DNA of 64,000 bases from Roseimicrobium gellanilyticum (GTDB lineage: Bacteria; Verrucomicrobiota; Verrucomicrobiia; Verrucomicrobiales; Verrucomicrobiaceae). The translations under genes and the position numbers were made by a program. Where the stretch lies: NCBI RefSeq assembly GCF_003315205.1, contig NZ_QNRR01000001.1:372001-436000 (forward strand), written 5' to 3'. This document shows positions 9,170 through 17,504 of this stretch, one piece after another. The notes under the pieces are model-generated. The model worked only from the letters and a program-made list of their open reading frames with translations. It did no database searches and was not told the DNA's origin. Position 1 is the first letter of the stretch, and each line of letters starts with the position of its first letter.

Positions 9170-9267
9170 GCGACGGCCGCGTCAACGTGCGACCCTGTCG
9201 CATTTCCAAACAGGCCCGCCATTGCATTGCGGGTTGACCTTGTGCAAATGATTGGAACATTGATCGG

Positions 9268-9777
9268 ATGACCGAGACCGCCCGCCAGCAGATCGAAACT
9301 TTCCTTTCCGGCAAGGGGCTCCGCCGCACCAAGCAGCGCGATGTGATCGTGGAAGCAGCGTTTGGCACGAAGGAGCACTTCAATGCCGAGGAGTTGCATG
9401 AGATGGCGCGTCGCATTGATCGCACGATCTCCCGTGCCACGGTGTACCGCACGCTCGCGTTGCTTGTGGAGTGCGGTCTCCTGCGCGAAGTGGACCTCGG
9501 TCGCGACCAGACCTATTACGACCCAAATTTCCTCGACAAGCCCGAGCACAACCACCTAATCTGCCTCGACTGCGATCGCGTGGTGGAGTTCGAGGATGAT
9601 CACATTGCGCTGATGGAGGACTGCATTACCCGCCGTCTGGGTTTCACGCCCTCCAGCAAGACGATCCGGATTGCGGCAAATTGCGACCAGTTGGCCCGTT
9701 CAGGCCACTGCGCCTACCGCGACCAGAAGCTCGCGGGCACCCTGCCGGCGCATTCGCACGCTCACGCGCACGCGTAA
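9268..9777 (+). CDS. Fur-family transcriptional regulator
   Basis: A 169-residue protein of normal Fur length. Residues about 8-80 form the winged helix with the family signature RTKQRDVIVEAAF followed by ISRATVYRTLALL. The dimerisation domain carries HNHLICLDCDRVVEFED, supplying His and Cys ligands (a CxxC pair). The second CxxC found near the C-terminus of many Fur/Zur proteins is not present; the tail instead ends in a His/Ala-rich run (HSHAHAHA) that could bind metal. Whether it senses iron, zinc, manganese or peroxide cannot be told from sequence, so no symbol is given. It is divergent from the M23 gene and 88 bases ahead of argH. Confidence 0.9.
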   Translation: MTETARQQIETFLSGKGLRRTKQRDVIVEAAFGTKEHFNAEELHEMARRIDRTISRATVYRTLALLVECGLLREVDLGRDQTYYDPNFLDKPEHNHLICLDCDRVVEFEDDHIALMEDCITRRLGFTPSSKTIRIAANCDQLARSGHCAYRDQKLAGTLPAHSHAHAHA

Positions 9778-9865
9778 CCGGGCAGGCTCACCGCCGCAGA
9801 ACGGGCAGGAGCGTTGCCAGACATTTCTTGCGCGACGGGAGGTTCCGTCTACTCTCTGCCTCCCC

Positions 9866-11233
9866 ATGTGGAAAGGCAGATTCCAGCAACCGACCAGTGC
9901 GCTCGTGCAGCGCTACGGAGAGTCCGTGTCCTTTGATTGGAGGCTGTACGAGCACGACATCCGAGGTTCCATCGCGCATTCCAAGGCGCTGGTGAAGGCC
10001 GGCATCCTCACGCAGGACGAGCAGCAGAGCATTGAAAAAGGCCTGCTCGGCATCCGTGCGGACATTGAAGCGGGCAAGTTCACCTGGAAGCAGGAGCTTG
10101 AGGACGTGCACATGAACATCGAGTCCGAGCTCACGCGCCGCATCGGTGCTGCCGGAGCGAAGCTGCACACCGCCCGCAGCCGCAATGACCAGATTGCCAC
10201 GGATGCACGCCTCTATTGCCGTGCCTCGGTGGACCAGATTCTCGTACTCGTGCGCTCCATGCAGCGCGCCCTCGTGGAATGCGCCGAGCGCAATGCGGAC
10301 GCCGTGATGCCCGGCTACACGCACCTGCAGCGCGGGCAGCCCGTGCTTTTTGCCCATCACCTGCTCGCCTATGTGGAGATGCTGGACCGCGATGCGAGCC
10401 GCCTGGCGGATGCGCGGAAGCGTTTGAACGTCCTGCCGCTGGGTTCCGGCGCGCTGGCGGGCAGCACCATTGTTCTCGACCGCGTCTTTGTAGCGCAGGA
10501 GCTGGAGTTTGATGGTGTGACGCAGAACTCGATGGATGCCGTGAGCGATCGCGATTTCATCGCCGAGCTGCTCTTTGATTTCGCGCTCACGGGCGTGCAT
10601 CTCTCGCGTCTCAGCGAGGACGTCATCCTCTGGGCCAGCGCGGAGTTTGCCTTCATCACCCTGAGCGATGCCCACACCACGGGCTCGAGCCTCATGCCGC
10701 AGAAAAAGAATCCGGATGTGGCGGAACTCACACGCGGCAAGTCCGGACGTCTCGTCGGCAATCTCATGGGCCTGCTCACCACGCTGAAGGGCCTGCCCAT
10801 GACGTACAATCGTGATCTGCAGGAGGACAAGGAACCGCTTTTTGATTCCATCGAGACGCTGGGCCTCGCGCTGGAAGTCTTCGCGGAAATGGTCAGCGGC
10901 ATGGAGGTGAACCGGCCCAAGACCATTGCCGCGACCGCCGATCCGCTGCTGCTGGCGACCGATCTTGCAGATTACCTGGTGCTGAAGGGCACACCCTTCC
11001 GTCATGCGCATGAAGTCATCGGCAAGCTGGTGGCCCACTGTGGGCAGACCGGGAAGACTTTCCTGGAGCTCAGCACGGCGGACTACCGGCAGTTCAGCGA
11101 GGCGTTTGATGATTCCGTGCACGACCTGTTGAAGGTGGATGTGGCTCTCGCAGCCAGAAAAGGCGCTGGAGCTCCCTCGCCGCAGAATGTGGCCGCGCGC
11201 CTGAACCACTGGAGGAGCGTACTCTCGGAGTAG
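9866..11233 (+). CDS. argH: Argininosuccinate lyase
   Basis: A 455-residue enzyme of standard length that splits argininosuccinate to arginine and fumarate, the last step of arginine synthesis in the cytoplasm. The N-terminus MWKGRF, the segment TARSRNDQ and the fumarase/aspartase signature GSSLMPQKKNPD (containing the catalytic serine loop) are all present. The ATG at 9866 was chosen because the family starts at this Trp-Gly-Arg-Phe segment; the frame is open further upstream but overlaps the Fur gene. No Shine-Dalgarno sequence precedes it. The Nudix gene follows 12 bases later on the same strand. No other arg gene is in the window. Confidence 0.96.
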   Translation: MWKGRFQQPTSALVQRYGESVSFDWRLYEHDIRGSIAHSKALVKAGILTQDEQQSIEKGLLGIRADIEAGKFTWKQELEDVHMNIESELTRRIGAAGAKLHTARSRNDQIATDARLYCRASVDQILVLVRSMQRALVECAERNADAVMPGYTHLQRGQPVLFAHHLLAYVEMLDRDASRLADARKRLNVLPLGSGALAGSTIVLDRVFVAQELEFDGVTQNSMDAVSDRDFIAELLFDFALTGVHLSRLSEDVILWASAEFAFITLSDAHTTGSSLMPQKKNPDVAELTRGKSGRLVGNLMGLLTTLKGLPMTYNRDLQEDKEPLFDSIETLGLALEVFAEMVSGMEVNRPKTIAATADPLLLATDLADYLVLKGTPFRHAHEVIGKLVAHCGQTGKTFLELSTADYRQFSEAFDDSVHDLLKVDVALAARKGAGAPSPQNVAARLNHWRSVLSE

Positions 11234-11245
11234 AGCAGGAGTGAT

Positions 11246-11860
11246 TTGACTGAACCCATGACCATCCCGGACTTCGAGATCTGCACCTTTGAGGACCACG
11301 ACGGCTGGCAAAAGCTGCCGGGCAAAATCGTCTATGGTGGTCGCTATGTGCAGGTGGAGGAGTGTCACTTCCGCACGCCGGCCCGCCCAGGTGAGGACAT
11401 CCCGTGGACCGTGGCGCACCGCGTGCCTGCCGTGGCCGTGGCTGCCTTCACGGAGGATGGAAAGTTTGTCCTGGTACACCAGGAGCGCCTGCCGGTGAAG
11501 CGGGCGTTGTGGGAGTTCCCCGCGGGCCAGATTGATGATGGCGAGACGCGGGAGAGCATCATTGCCACCGTCTTGCGCGAGCTGGATGAGGAGGCCGGGG
11601 TGGAAGCACTCCCCGGCGCCGAGTTCACCCCGCTGGGCTGGTTTTTTGCCTCGCAAGGTTTCACCAGCGAGCACGTTTACCTTTTTGCCGTCGGCCCGAT
11701 GCGTATCGTCCGCGCACCACAACCCGTCGGCGGGGAGCACATCGGCGAGGTCCGGCTGGTAACGCCGGATGAACTGCGCCACCTGGTGGCTTCCCTGATC
11801 ATCCAGGACGCGCTATCGCTCGCCCTCTTCGCGCGCCTGTCGGCCCGCGGGATGGTGTGA
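11246..11860 (+). CDS. Nudix hydrolase, ADP-ribose pyrophosphatase-like
   Basis: A protein of about 204 residues with the WEFPAGQIDDGE start of a Nudix box and the RELDEEAG end. The canonical pattern is G-x5-E-x7-RE-x2-EE-x-G; here ten residues separate the first Glu from RE, three more than usual, which is about one extra helical turn. The WEFPAG lead-in and a length above 180 favour the ADP-ribose/ADP-sugar pyrophosphatase branch. The start is given as TTG at 11246 because AGGAG ends four bases before it; the ATG at 11258 would leave a 16-base spacing. It follows argH by 12 bases and precedes tatC by 34, so the three may be one transcript. The substrate is unknown. Confidence 0.88.
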   Translation: MTEPMTIPDFEICTFEDHDGWQKLPGKIVYGGRYVQVEECHFRTPARPGEDIPWTVAHRVPAVAVAAFTEDGKFVLVHQERLPVKRALWEFPAGQIDDGETRESIIATVLRELDEEAGVEALPGAEFTPLGWFFASQGFTSEHVYLFAVGPMRIVRAPQPVGGEHIGEVRLVTPDELRHLVASLIIQDALSLALFARLSARGMV

Positions 11861-11894
11861 GCGGGCACTCCCCCCCTAGCGACAGACGCGACAC

Positions 11895-13541
11895 ATGTTT
11901 AACTGGCTCTTTAAGAAAGTCGTCACCTTCCGTGAAAAGGTGGCGGTGGATCTCGGCCAAGGCGACGACGAGAAACCGTTCCTGGATCACCTTGATGACT
12001 TGCGCACGATGATTGTGCGCATGGCCGTCACCCTGCTGGTGATGACTCTCGCCACCTTCTTCTTCATTGAAGAATTGATGGCCATCATGACCTACCCCCT
12101 GACGTTGGCGGGTATCGAGCAGCAGGTCACCCTACAGAACCTGGATCCCACCGGGGGCTTCATGACCGCGATGAATGTGGCCCTGGTGGCCAGCGTCATC
12201 CTGGCATTCCCGATACTGCTCTATTTCCTGCTGCAGTTCGTCCTGCCTGGCCTGCGTAGTAATGAGAAGAAGGTGCTCTTCCCGGCATTGAGTGTGGGAG
12301 CTGGCCTCTTCCTCATAGGTGTACTCTTCGCCTACTTCGTGGTGTCACCCCGTGCGCTGACCTTCTTCTACGAGTTCAGCCGTGACATGGGTGCCGTGTC
12401 GAAGAATAAGAAGGAGGAGGTGCAGACGCAGAAGGCGGAGACGCCCCCGGCTACGACCACCACTCTTCCGGACCTGAAACCCGGCACCCGCATCACCGCC
12501 ACGACCGCGGAAGGAATGTCTTTCGTGTTTGAGGTTGTCGAAGTGCAGGCTCCCCGGTTGGAGTCGAACAAAGGAGCGACCTCCCCAGGAAGCACAGGCA
12601 CGGCTCCCGTGCCCACACCGGGCACGACTACTCCTCCACCTGCACCACCGGACAAGCCACTAGTGACTGCCGAGGCATCACCCACCACGGCAATTGCCGC
12701 GGTGCCTGCAGTGGCTGCGGCCACGATTGCTCCTGCAACTCCCTTCATCTGGGAGCTGAAGCAGTATGTGAAATTCATCTGCCAGTTCATCCTCATCTTC
12801 GGCGCCTGCTTTGAGCTGCCGGTGGTGGTGATGGCCCTGGTGAAGCTGGATGTGCTGAACTACAAGGTGATGAAGACCTCCCGCTCCTGGGCGGCCATCA
12901 TCATCTGCGTGGCTGCTGCGCTCATCACGCCCACCCAGGATGCCATGACTCTCGGCCTGCTCGCAGTGCCGATGTACATCTTGTATGAGATCTGCATCTG
13001 GCTCGCATGGTGGCTGGAGAAGCGTGATCGTGCCCTCTATCCCGAGTACTACAAGGAACAGGACGAGGACGAAAAGGCCCTCGAAGTGGCCGACAACGAC
13101 TGGGACAACGAAAACTACAACCCGTGGGGTGGTGGCGACGAAGAAGAGGACGAGGATGAAGGCTCGGGCACCAAGCCGAAGCCCCAATCCACGCCTCCGC
13201 CTTCTACCGACGGATCAACGCCGGAAGGCGAGTCGAAGCTGGAAGCCGGCACTGAAGCGAAGACAGATGCAGAGGCGCTCTCTGAGTCTCCTTCATCTGA
13301 GTCGCCCGCCACAAGCAGCGAAGAGAACTCCGTCTCAGACACCAGCTACAGTGCACCTGAAGCCAGCATCACTGGCGACAGTCCTGCCGTACCTGAACCT
13401 GAATCTGAGCCAAGTCCCGTGCCTGAGGAGGGCAAGGCCTCGCCAGCGACGGATACTTCGAACGACGATGACGACTGGTCCCTGAAGAAAAAGGACAAGC
13501 CGGACGATGGGCCCACGGCCGACAAGCGGGACACGGATTGA
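11895..13541 (+). CDS. tatC: Sec-independent translocase TatC with large insertion and acidic tail
   Basis: A 548-residue protein, about twice the usual TatC length (near 250). The core is recognisable: FLDHLDDLR (29-37) is the TatC N-terminal signature, followed by transmembrane helices at about 40-59, 92-116 and 131-150, then YVKFICQF...FGACFELPV (291-310) and two last helices to about 373. Between helix three and the FGACFELP helix, in the second periplasmic loop, lies an insertion of about 120 residues (167-285) rich in Thr, Pro and Ala. The chain ends with about 165 cytoplasmic residues that are strongly acidic (Asp/Glu runs, Ser/Pro linkers). TatC is the twin-arginine receptor; several Tat-signal proteins are encoded nearby. 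TatA/B are not in the window. Confidence 0.92.
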   Translation: MFNWLFKKVVTFREKVAVDLGQGDDEKPFLDHLDDLRTMIVRMAVTLLVMTLATFFFIEELMAIMTYPLTLAGIEQQVTLQNLDPTGGFMTAMNVALVASVILAFPILLYFLLQFVLPGLRSNEKKVLFPALSVGAGLFLIGVLFAYFVVSPRALTFFYEFSRDMGAVSKNKKEEVQTQKAETPPATTTTLPDLKPGTRITATTAEGMSFVFEVVEVQAPRLESNKGATSPGSTGTAPVPTPGTTTPPPAPPDKPLVTAEASPTTAIAAVPAVAAATIAPATPFIWELKQYVKFICQFILIFGACFELPVVVMALVKLDVLNYKVMKTSRSWAAIIICVAAALITPTQDAMTLGLLAVPMYILYEICIWLAWWLEKRDRALYPEYYKEQDEDEKALEVADNDWDNENYNPWGGGDEEEDEDEGSGTKPKPQSTPPPSTDGSTPEGESKLEAGTEAKTDAEALSESPSSESPATSSEENSVSDTSYSAPEASITGDSPAVPEPESEPSPVPEEGKASPATDTSNDDDDWSLKKKDKPDDGPTADKRDTD

Positions 13542-13601
13542 TCAAGGACTCGATGGTTTTGGCTGGGCAAGCTGCCTCCGCGCATTTATTCCTGTGAGGC
13601 A

Positions 13602-14633
13602 GTGAACCCAAGGCATCCATTCACAGCGGCAGCGCGGCGATGGAACGCCGCCTGTGTTCATGGCGTATTGGTCCTGTTGTCATTGGCAGTTCCGGCATTG
13701 GCATGGGCCGAAGAGAAGACCGCGCCGGAGTCCCGGAAAGGAGAGACTGGATACATCGAGTACTGGCCCGGTGAACTGCCCATCGTGCTCTCCGCGCCGC
13801 ATGGAGGACGTCTCATCCCGAAGGAACTTCCCAACCGCACCACGGGTCGGCTCCAGCGGGATGCCTTCACGGCGGAGCTCGCGATGGAGATGCGCGATGC
13901 TTTGCAGCGGAGGTATGGTGTCGCCCCGCATCTGGTCATCTGCCATCTCGCACGTGTGAAGCTGGATGCGAACCGTGAGATCAAGGAGGCTGCACAGGGG
14001 AGCGCCGTCGCGGAGAAGGCCTGGCACGAGTACCACGGCTTTCTCCATGAGGCGGAGGGTGCCGTGATGAAGAGGTTTCCGCGTGGGCTGTATCTGGATG
14101 TCCATGGACACAGCCATGAGAAGCAGCAGGTGGAACTCGGCTACCTCCTCGGCAAGGACGAGATTCAGTGGCCACCGCAGAAGCTGAACCTCCCTGAAGT
14201 GGCTGCTCGCAGCAGCATCCGGCTACTCGACCAAAACTCAGATGAAGACTTCGCGGCCCTCCTGAAAGGACCAGCGAGCCTGGGTGGCCTGCTGGAGCAG
14301 CGCGGTGTGCCGTGCATCCCAGCTCCGGGCGCTCATGTGGATCCGGGGGATTTGTATTTCAATGGCGGGTACAACACTGAAACGCATGGCTCACTCGATG
14401 GCGTGGGCTTGGATGCCATCCAGCTCGAAGTGCCGCGCAAGTTCCGAAATGAGAAGACTGACCGCGAGGCGCTGGCACGCGCGCTGGCGGATGCCTTGGA
14501 GCCGTACTTTCAGAAACACTTCAAAATGACCTTGCCGGTCACCTCACCAAATGCGCAACCCCAGGCACCTGTCCCTGGGGCGGCCACATCTTCTGCAACA
14601 TCGGGCTTGAATCAGAAGCTTCCCAGCCGTTGA
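13602..14633 (+). CDS. Exported N-formylglutamate amidohydrolase-like protein
   Basis: A 343-residue protein with a signal peptide (about residues 16-36, cleavage near AWA). The core fits the N-formylglutamate amidohydrolase family: LSAPHGG (63-69) and LYLDVHGHSH are the zinc-binding motifs. The family removes formyl groups from N-formylglutamate in histidine breakdown, but export to the periplasm is unusual for that job, so another amide or peptide substrate is likely. The start is a GTG preceded by GAGG two bases upstream; no ATG is available before the signal peptide. The OsmC gene begins seven bases after its stop, implying co-transcription. The C-terminal 30 residues are a low-complexity Pro/Ala/Ser tail. 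Confidence 0.75.
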   Translation: MNPRHPFTAAARRWNAACVHGVLVLLSLAVPALAWAEEKTAPESRKGETGYIEYWPGELPIVLSAPHGGRLIPKELPNRTTGRLQRDAFTAELAMEMRDALQRRYGVAPHLVICHLARVKLDANREIKEAAQGSAVAEKAWHEYHGFLHEAEGAVMKRFPRGLYLDVHGHSHEKQQVELGYLLGKDEIQWPPQKLNLPEVAARSSIRLLDQNSDEDFAALLKGPASLGGLLEQRGVPCIPAPGAHVDPGDLYFNGGYNTETHGSLDGVGLDAIQLEVPRKFRNEKTDREALARALADALEPYFQKHFKMTLPVTSPNAQPQAPVPGAATSSATSGLNQKLPSR

Positions 14634-14640
14634 TGCCGCC

Positions 14641-15051
14641 ATGGTAGAAATCAATGTCACCTATGAAGGCGGCCTGCGCACGCGCGCCATCCATGGCCCC
14701 TCGAAGACCGAACTCGTCACGGATGCACCGGTGGACAACATGGGGAAGGGAGAATCCTTCTCACCCACCGATCTTGTGGCCACTGCGCTGGCCAGCTGCA
14801 TCGCCACCACCATCGGCATCGTGGCCCAGCGCAAGGGCATCGAAGTCACCGGCATGCGTGTGCGCACGGAGAAGCACATGAGCACGGACAGCCCGCGCCG
14901 CATCGTGCGCCTGCCCACCACCGTGTGGATGCCGCTGCCACCGGACCATCCCGAACGCGCCCTCTTCGAGAACACCGCTCACGGCTGCCCGGTGCACCAG
15001 AGCGTGCGTCCGGAGATCGACATCCCGATTGAGTTCGTGTGGGAGGGCTGA
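14641..15051 (+). CDS. OsmC/Ohr-family peroxiredoxin-like protein
   Basis: A 136-residue protein of normal OsmC length. The family reduces organic hydroperoxides with two reactive cysteines: here C53 in LASCIATT and C116 in HGCPVHQS, with E38 in GKGESFSPTDL upstream as usual. It is of the YhfA/OsmC type rather than Ohr, judging from the GESFSPTDLVATAL segment. The start ATG lies seven bases after the preceding gene's stop, so the two are probably translated from one message. No regulatory site of its own is seen. Confidence 0.9.
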   Translation: MVEINVTYEGGLRTRAIHGPSKTELVTDAPVDNMGKGESFSPTDLVATALASCIATTIGIVAQRKGIEVTGMRVRTEKHMSTDSPRRIVRLPTTVWMPLPPDHPERALFENTAHGCPVHQSVRPEIDIPIEFVWEG

Positions 15052-15176
15052 GAGCCCGCTCAGGTTACTGAGCACGAAATACCCGAAACTGATTCCTTCG
15101 TGACCCCGGAGGAAGATGCCCGATTCGCGCGCGTAGATGCACACCGAAGCATCTCTACCGTTTGCACTCTACGCCG

Positions 15177-16451
15177 ATGAATCGTCGCACCCTTCTCACT
15201 CAAGGCACGGCCGCCGGAGCCGCCGTGGCTCTTTCCTCCTTCAATATCGTCCGTGCCGCGGAGCAGCCCGGAAAGAAAATGAAGGTCGCCGTCATCGCGC
15301 TCGGACGTGGCATGGGCCATGTGAGTGCCCTGCTCAATCTGCCAGATGTGGAGATCGCCTACCTCTGCGAGGTCGATCCGAAGCGCCTGGAGCGTGGACT
15401 CAAGGTGGTGTCCGACAAGCAACAGGTCTCGTGTCAGGGCGTGAAGGACTTCCGCAAGATTCTGGAGGACAAGTCGGTGGATGCAGTCTTCATCGCCACG
15501 CCGAACTTCTGGCACACGCCCATGGCCCTCATGGCCATGCAGGCAGGCAAGCACGTGTACGTGGAAAAACCCGGCAGTCAGAATCCGCGCGAAGCGGAAA
15601 TGATTGTGGAGGCCTCCAAGAAGTACAACCGCCTCGTGCAAATGGGCAACCAGCGCCGCACGTGGATGAAGGAATCCATTGATGCCCTCCATGGCGGCGC
15701 CATTGGTGAGGTGAAGTTTGGCCGCGCCACCTACTACAACAAGCGCAAGGCGATTGGCGTGCCCGGCGAACTCGCAGCTCCGCCGGACCTCGACATGGAT
15801 CTCTGGCAGGGACCGGTGCCGGATGAGCGGGACATGAAGCCCTTTGTGCACTATGACTGGCATTGGCTCTGGCACTGGGGCAACGGCGAACTCGGCAACA
15901 ACGGCATCCACACGCTTGATATCCTGCGCTGGGGACTGAAGGTGGATTATCCCGAGCGCATCACCTACCTCGGCAACCGCTACTGGTACGACGACAAGCA
16001 GGAAACACCCGACACCGGTACCGCCGTGTACGACTGCGGTAAGGTGGGCTTTGAATGGGTGCAGAGCAGTTGTCACCAGCGCTCCGCTGAGAAGGGCATC
16101 GGCGAAATCGTCTTCTACGGAGACAAGGGCACCATGGGCATCGGCCGCGACTCATGGACCATCTACGATCTCGCTGGCGCAGAAACCGGCAAGGGCAAGG
16201 CCACCATCAAGGGCAACGACACCACCCACATCGGCAACTTCCTTGATGCCATCCGCAACAACGCCAAGCTCAACTCACCCATCGACGAAGGCCAGAAGAG
16301 CACCATGCTCTGTCACTTGGGGAACATCGCCTACCGCACCAATACCGTGGTGCGCTGTGATCCCAAGACTGGCAAGGTGCTCGACAAGGCTGCCGCTGAA
16401 AAATTCTGGGGCCGGCCGGAGTACCGCAAGGGATGGGATGTGAAGGTGTGA
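15177..16451 (+). CDS. Tat-exported Gfo/Idh/MocA-family oxidoreductase
   Basis: A 424-residue protein starting with a twin-arginine signal (NRRTLLTQG, then a hydrophobic helix ending near VRAA). The Rossmann fold begins at KVAVIALGRGMGH, and the family motif VEKPGSQNP contains the EKP lysine used in catalysis. Members oxidise or rearrange sugars with NAD(P) and are often exported with bound cofactor in this phylum; the substrate cannot be assigned. The ATG at 15177 begins exactly at the Tat signal; an upstream in-frame ATG at 15162 is less likely. It stands alone, with a hairpin terminator just after its stop at 16465-16492. Confidence 0.88.
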   Translation: MNRRTLLTQGTAAGAAVALSSFNIVRAAEQPGKKMKVAVIALGRGMGHVSALLNLPDVEIAYLCEVDPKRLERGLKVVSDKQQVSCQGVKDFRKILEDKSVDAVFIATPNFWHTPMALMAMQAGKHVYVEKPGSQNPREAEMIVEASKKYNRLVQMGNQRRTWMKESIDALHGGAIGEVKFGRATYYNKRKAIGVPGELAAPPDLDMDLWQGPVPDERDMKPFVHYDWHWLWHWGNGELGNNGIHTLDILRWGLKVDYPERITYLGNRYWYDDKQETPDTGTAVYDCGKVGFEWVQSSCHQRSAEKGIGEIVFYGDKGTMGIGRDSWTIYDLAGAETGKGKATIKGNDTTHIGNFLDAIRNNAKLNSPIDEGQKSTMLCHLGNIAYRTNTVVRCDPKTGKVLDKAAAEKFWGRPEYRKGWDVKV

Positions 16452-16464
16452 ACTCGTGGATTGA

Positions 16465-16492
16465 GGCAGGAGGCAGCTTGATGCCTCCTGTC
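16465..16492. terminator. Hairpin between convergent genes
   Basis: CAGGAGGCA (16467-16475) pairs perfectly with TGCCTCCTG (16482-16490) around a six-base loop, with one extra G-C pair outside a wobble. It sits 13 bases after the stop of the plus-strand oxidoreductase and just beyond the stop of the minus-strand nucleotidyltransferase, so it can serve both. The plus-strand side is followed by CGTTTC rather than a true U tract, so termination may be weak. Confidence 0.55.
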
Positions 16493-16495
16493 GTT

Positions 16496-17500
16496 TCATC
16501 GTTCCTTGTTCAAGCCGTCGATAACGGGGTGCATTGCTCTTAGAAGGCGACCGGTCCATTCTTCAGCGGTCCCCTGCACCCATGGGCACTCCTTCAAAAA
16601 ATTATCCCAGTCCACGTTGTCCTCGTCTACTCGGGCGAATGGGAACCTTTTAAGAGTTCGTTCCCCTTCCCAGGTTTTGCTGTCGACCATGACCTGCTTC
16701 AAAAGTTGCGGCGGGAGGATGATTAACTCTGCGAGGAGCACAGCGTCATAGAGGTCTTTTCCTTGAGGGTACATGTCGCTTGCAAGCCACGATAACTTCC
16801 AGGCAAGCGATTCTTCCGGACTGGCCATGGTAACTCTTTTGCGCGTGCCTTGTTCGAACCTGATTTCCTCATTGATTGCTGGCGCGTGCAATGGTTGCTC
16901 GAATACAAAGTCCATCTGCACAATCGCAGGAGGAAGCTCGTCGCATCGCCATGGGAAGGCAATGCGGTGGCCGGGCGCGCGATCATAGGTCCAAATGTCT
17001 GTAGACGTGATGTTCTGGTGCTCAATCCATACATCATCGCATTGGGGATTTGCGATCACCCCCCGAATGATACCCTCCAGCATCTCCTTGGACTCTCGAT
17101 CATCCATGCGCATCTCGCTTGGCTGAATCACCCAGTCAATATCACCCGGTTCGCGAGCTTCTTCTCCAAGGCACGACTTGAGAGCCAAGCTTCCACGAAG
17201 CACCAGATAGTGCGCTCCTATTCCGGAAGTCGCAATGCTCACGAGATGTGTCATGATTTTTCGTCTTGCAGACACCCAACGCTTCTGATCTTCCGGGGGA
17301 AGAACAGGGTCACCCCGACGGAATGCCCTGGTATAGTGCTGAGTGGATGGGTCGAAAATGAAGTCCGCGATGCTCTCACCGGCTGAAGGTGGCGGGCCCA
17401 TGGTGGGCGGATACTCCGGGCGTTTTTGCATGCTGGCGGGAGGTGGTGAACTGGGAGCAGGCTGCCCGGACTTCCCAAAAAGCTTGTCGAAGAAGGACAT
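16496..17500 (-). CDS. AbiEii/MNT-like nucleotidyltransferase-fold protein
   Basis: A 334-residue protein with a Pro-rich N-terminal linker after MSFFDKLFGK, then a nucleotidyltransferase fold. LRGSLAL followed by PGDIDWVI gives the GS...DxD active-site pattern, and IVQMDFVF supplies the third carboxylate. The later segment KLSWLASDMYPQGKDLYDAVLL resembles the AbiEii K-x-D-xxD helix. AbiEii proteins are the toxin part of type IV toxin-antitoxin/abortive-infection systems, but the usual HTH antitoxin AbiEi is not next to it; instead a conserved unknown protein ends four bases upstream. The ATG at 17500 was chosen as the first ATG after that stop. Whether it is a toxin, a tRNA or antibiotic nucleotidyltransferase, or something else is open. 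Confidence 0.7.
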   Translation of the reverse strand: MSFFDKLFGKSGQPAPSSPPPASMQKRPEYPPTMGPPPSAGESIADFIFDPSTQHYTRAFRRGDPVLPPEDQKRWVSARRKIMTHLVSIATSGIGAHYLVLRGSLALKSCLGEEAREPGDIDWVIQPSEMRMDDRESKEMLEGIIRGVIANPQCDDVWIEHQNITSTDIWTYDRAPGHRIAFPWRCDELPPAIVQMDFVFEQPLHAPAINEEIRFEQGTRKRVTMASPEESLAWKLSWLASDMYPQGKDLYDAVLLAELIILPPQLLKQVMVDSKTWEGERTLKRFPFARVDEDNVDWDNFLKECPWVQGTAEEWTGRLLRAMHPVIDGLNKER

Positions 17501-17504
17501 GTGA

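Noticed and set aside
9170-9267. Fur-box-like inverted repeat between the M23 and Fur-family genes
   Set aside because: GCAAATGATTGGAACATTGAT has some symmetry but does not match a 19-base Fur, Zur or PerR consensus well enough.
9788-11782. A 664-codon open frame on the minus strand opposite argH and the Nudix gene
   Set aside because: Its sequence has no family character and the plus strand carries clear argH and Nudix motifs over the same bases; long antisense frames are expected at this GC content.
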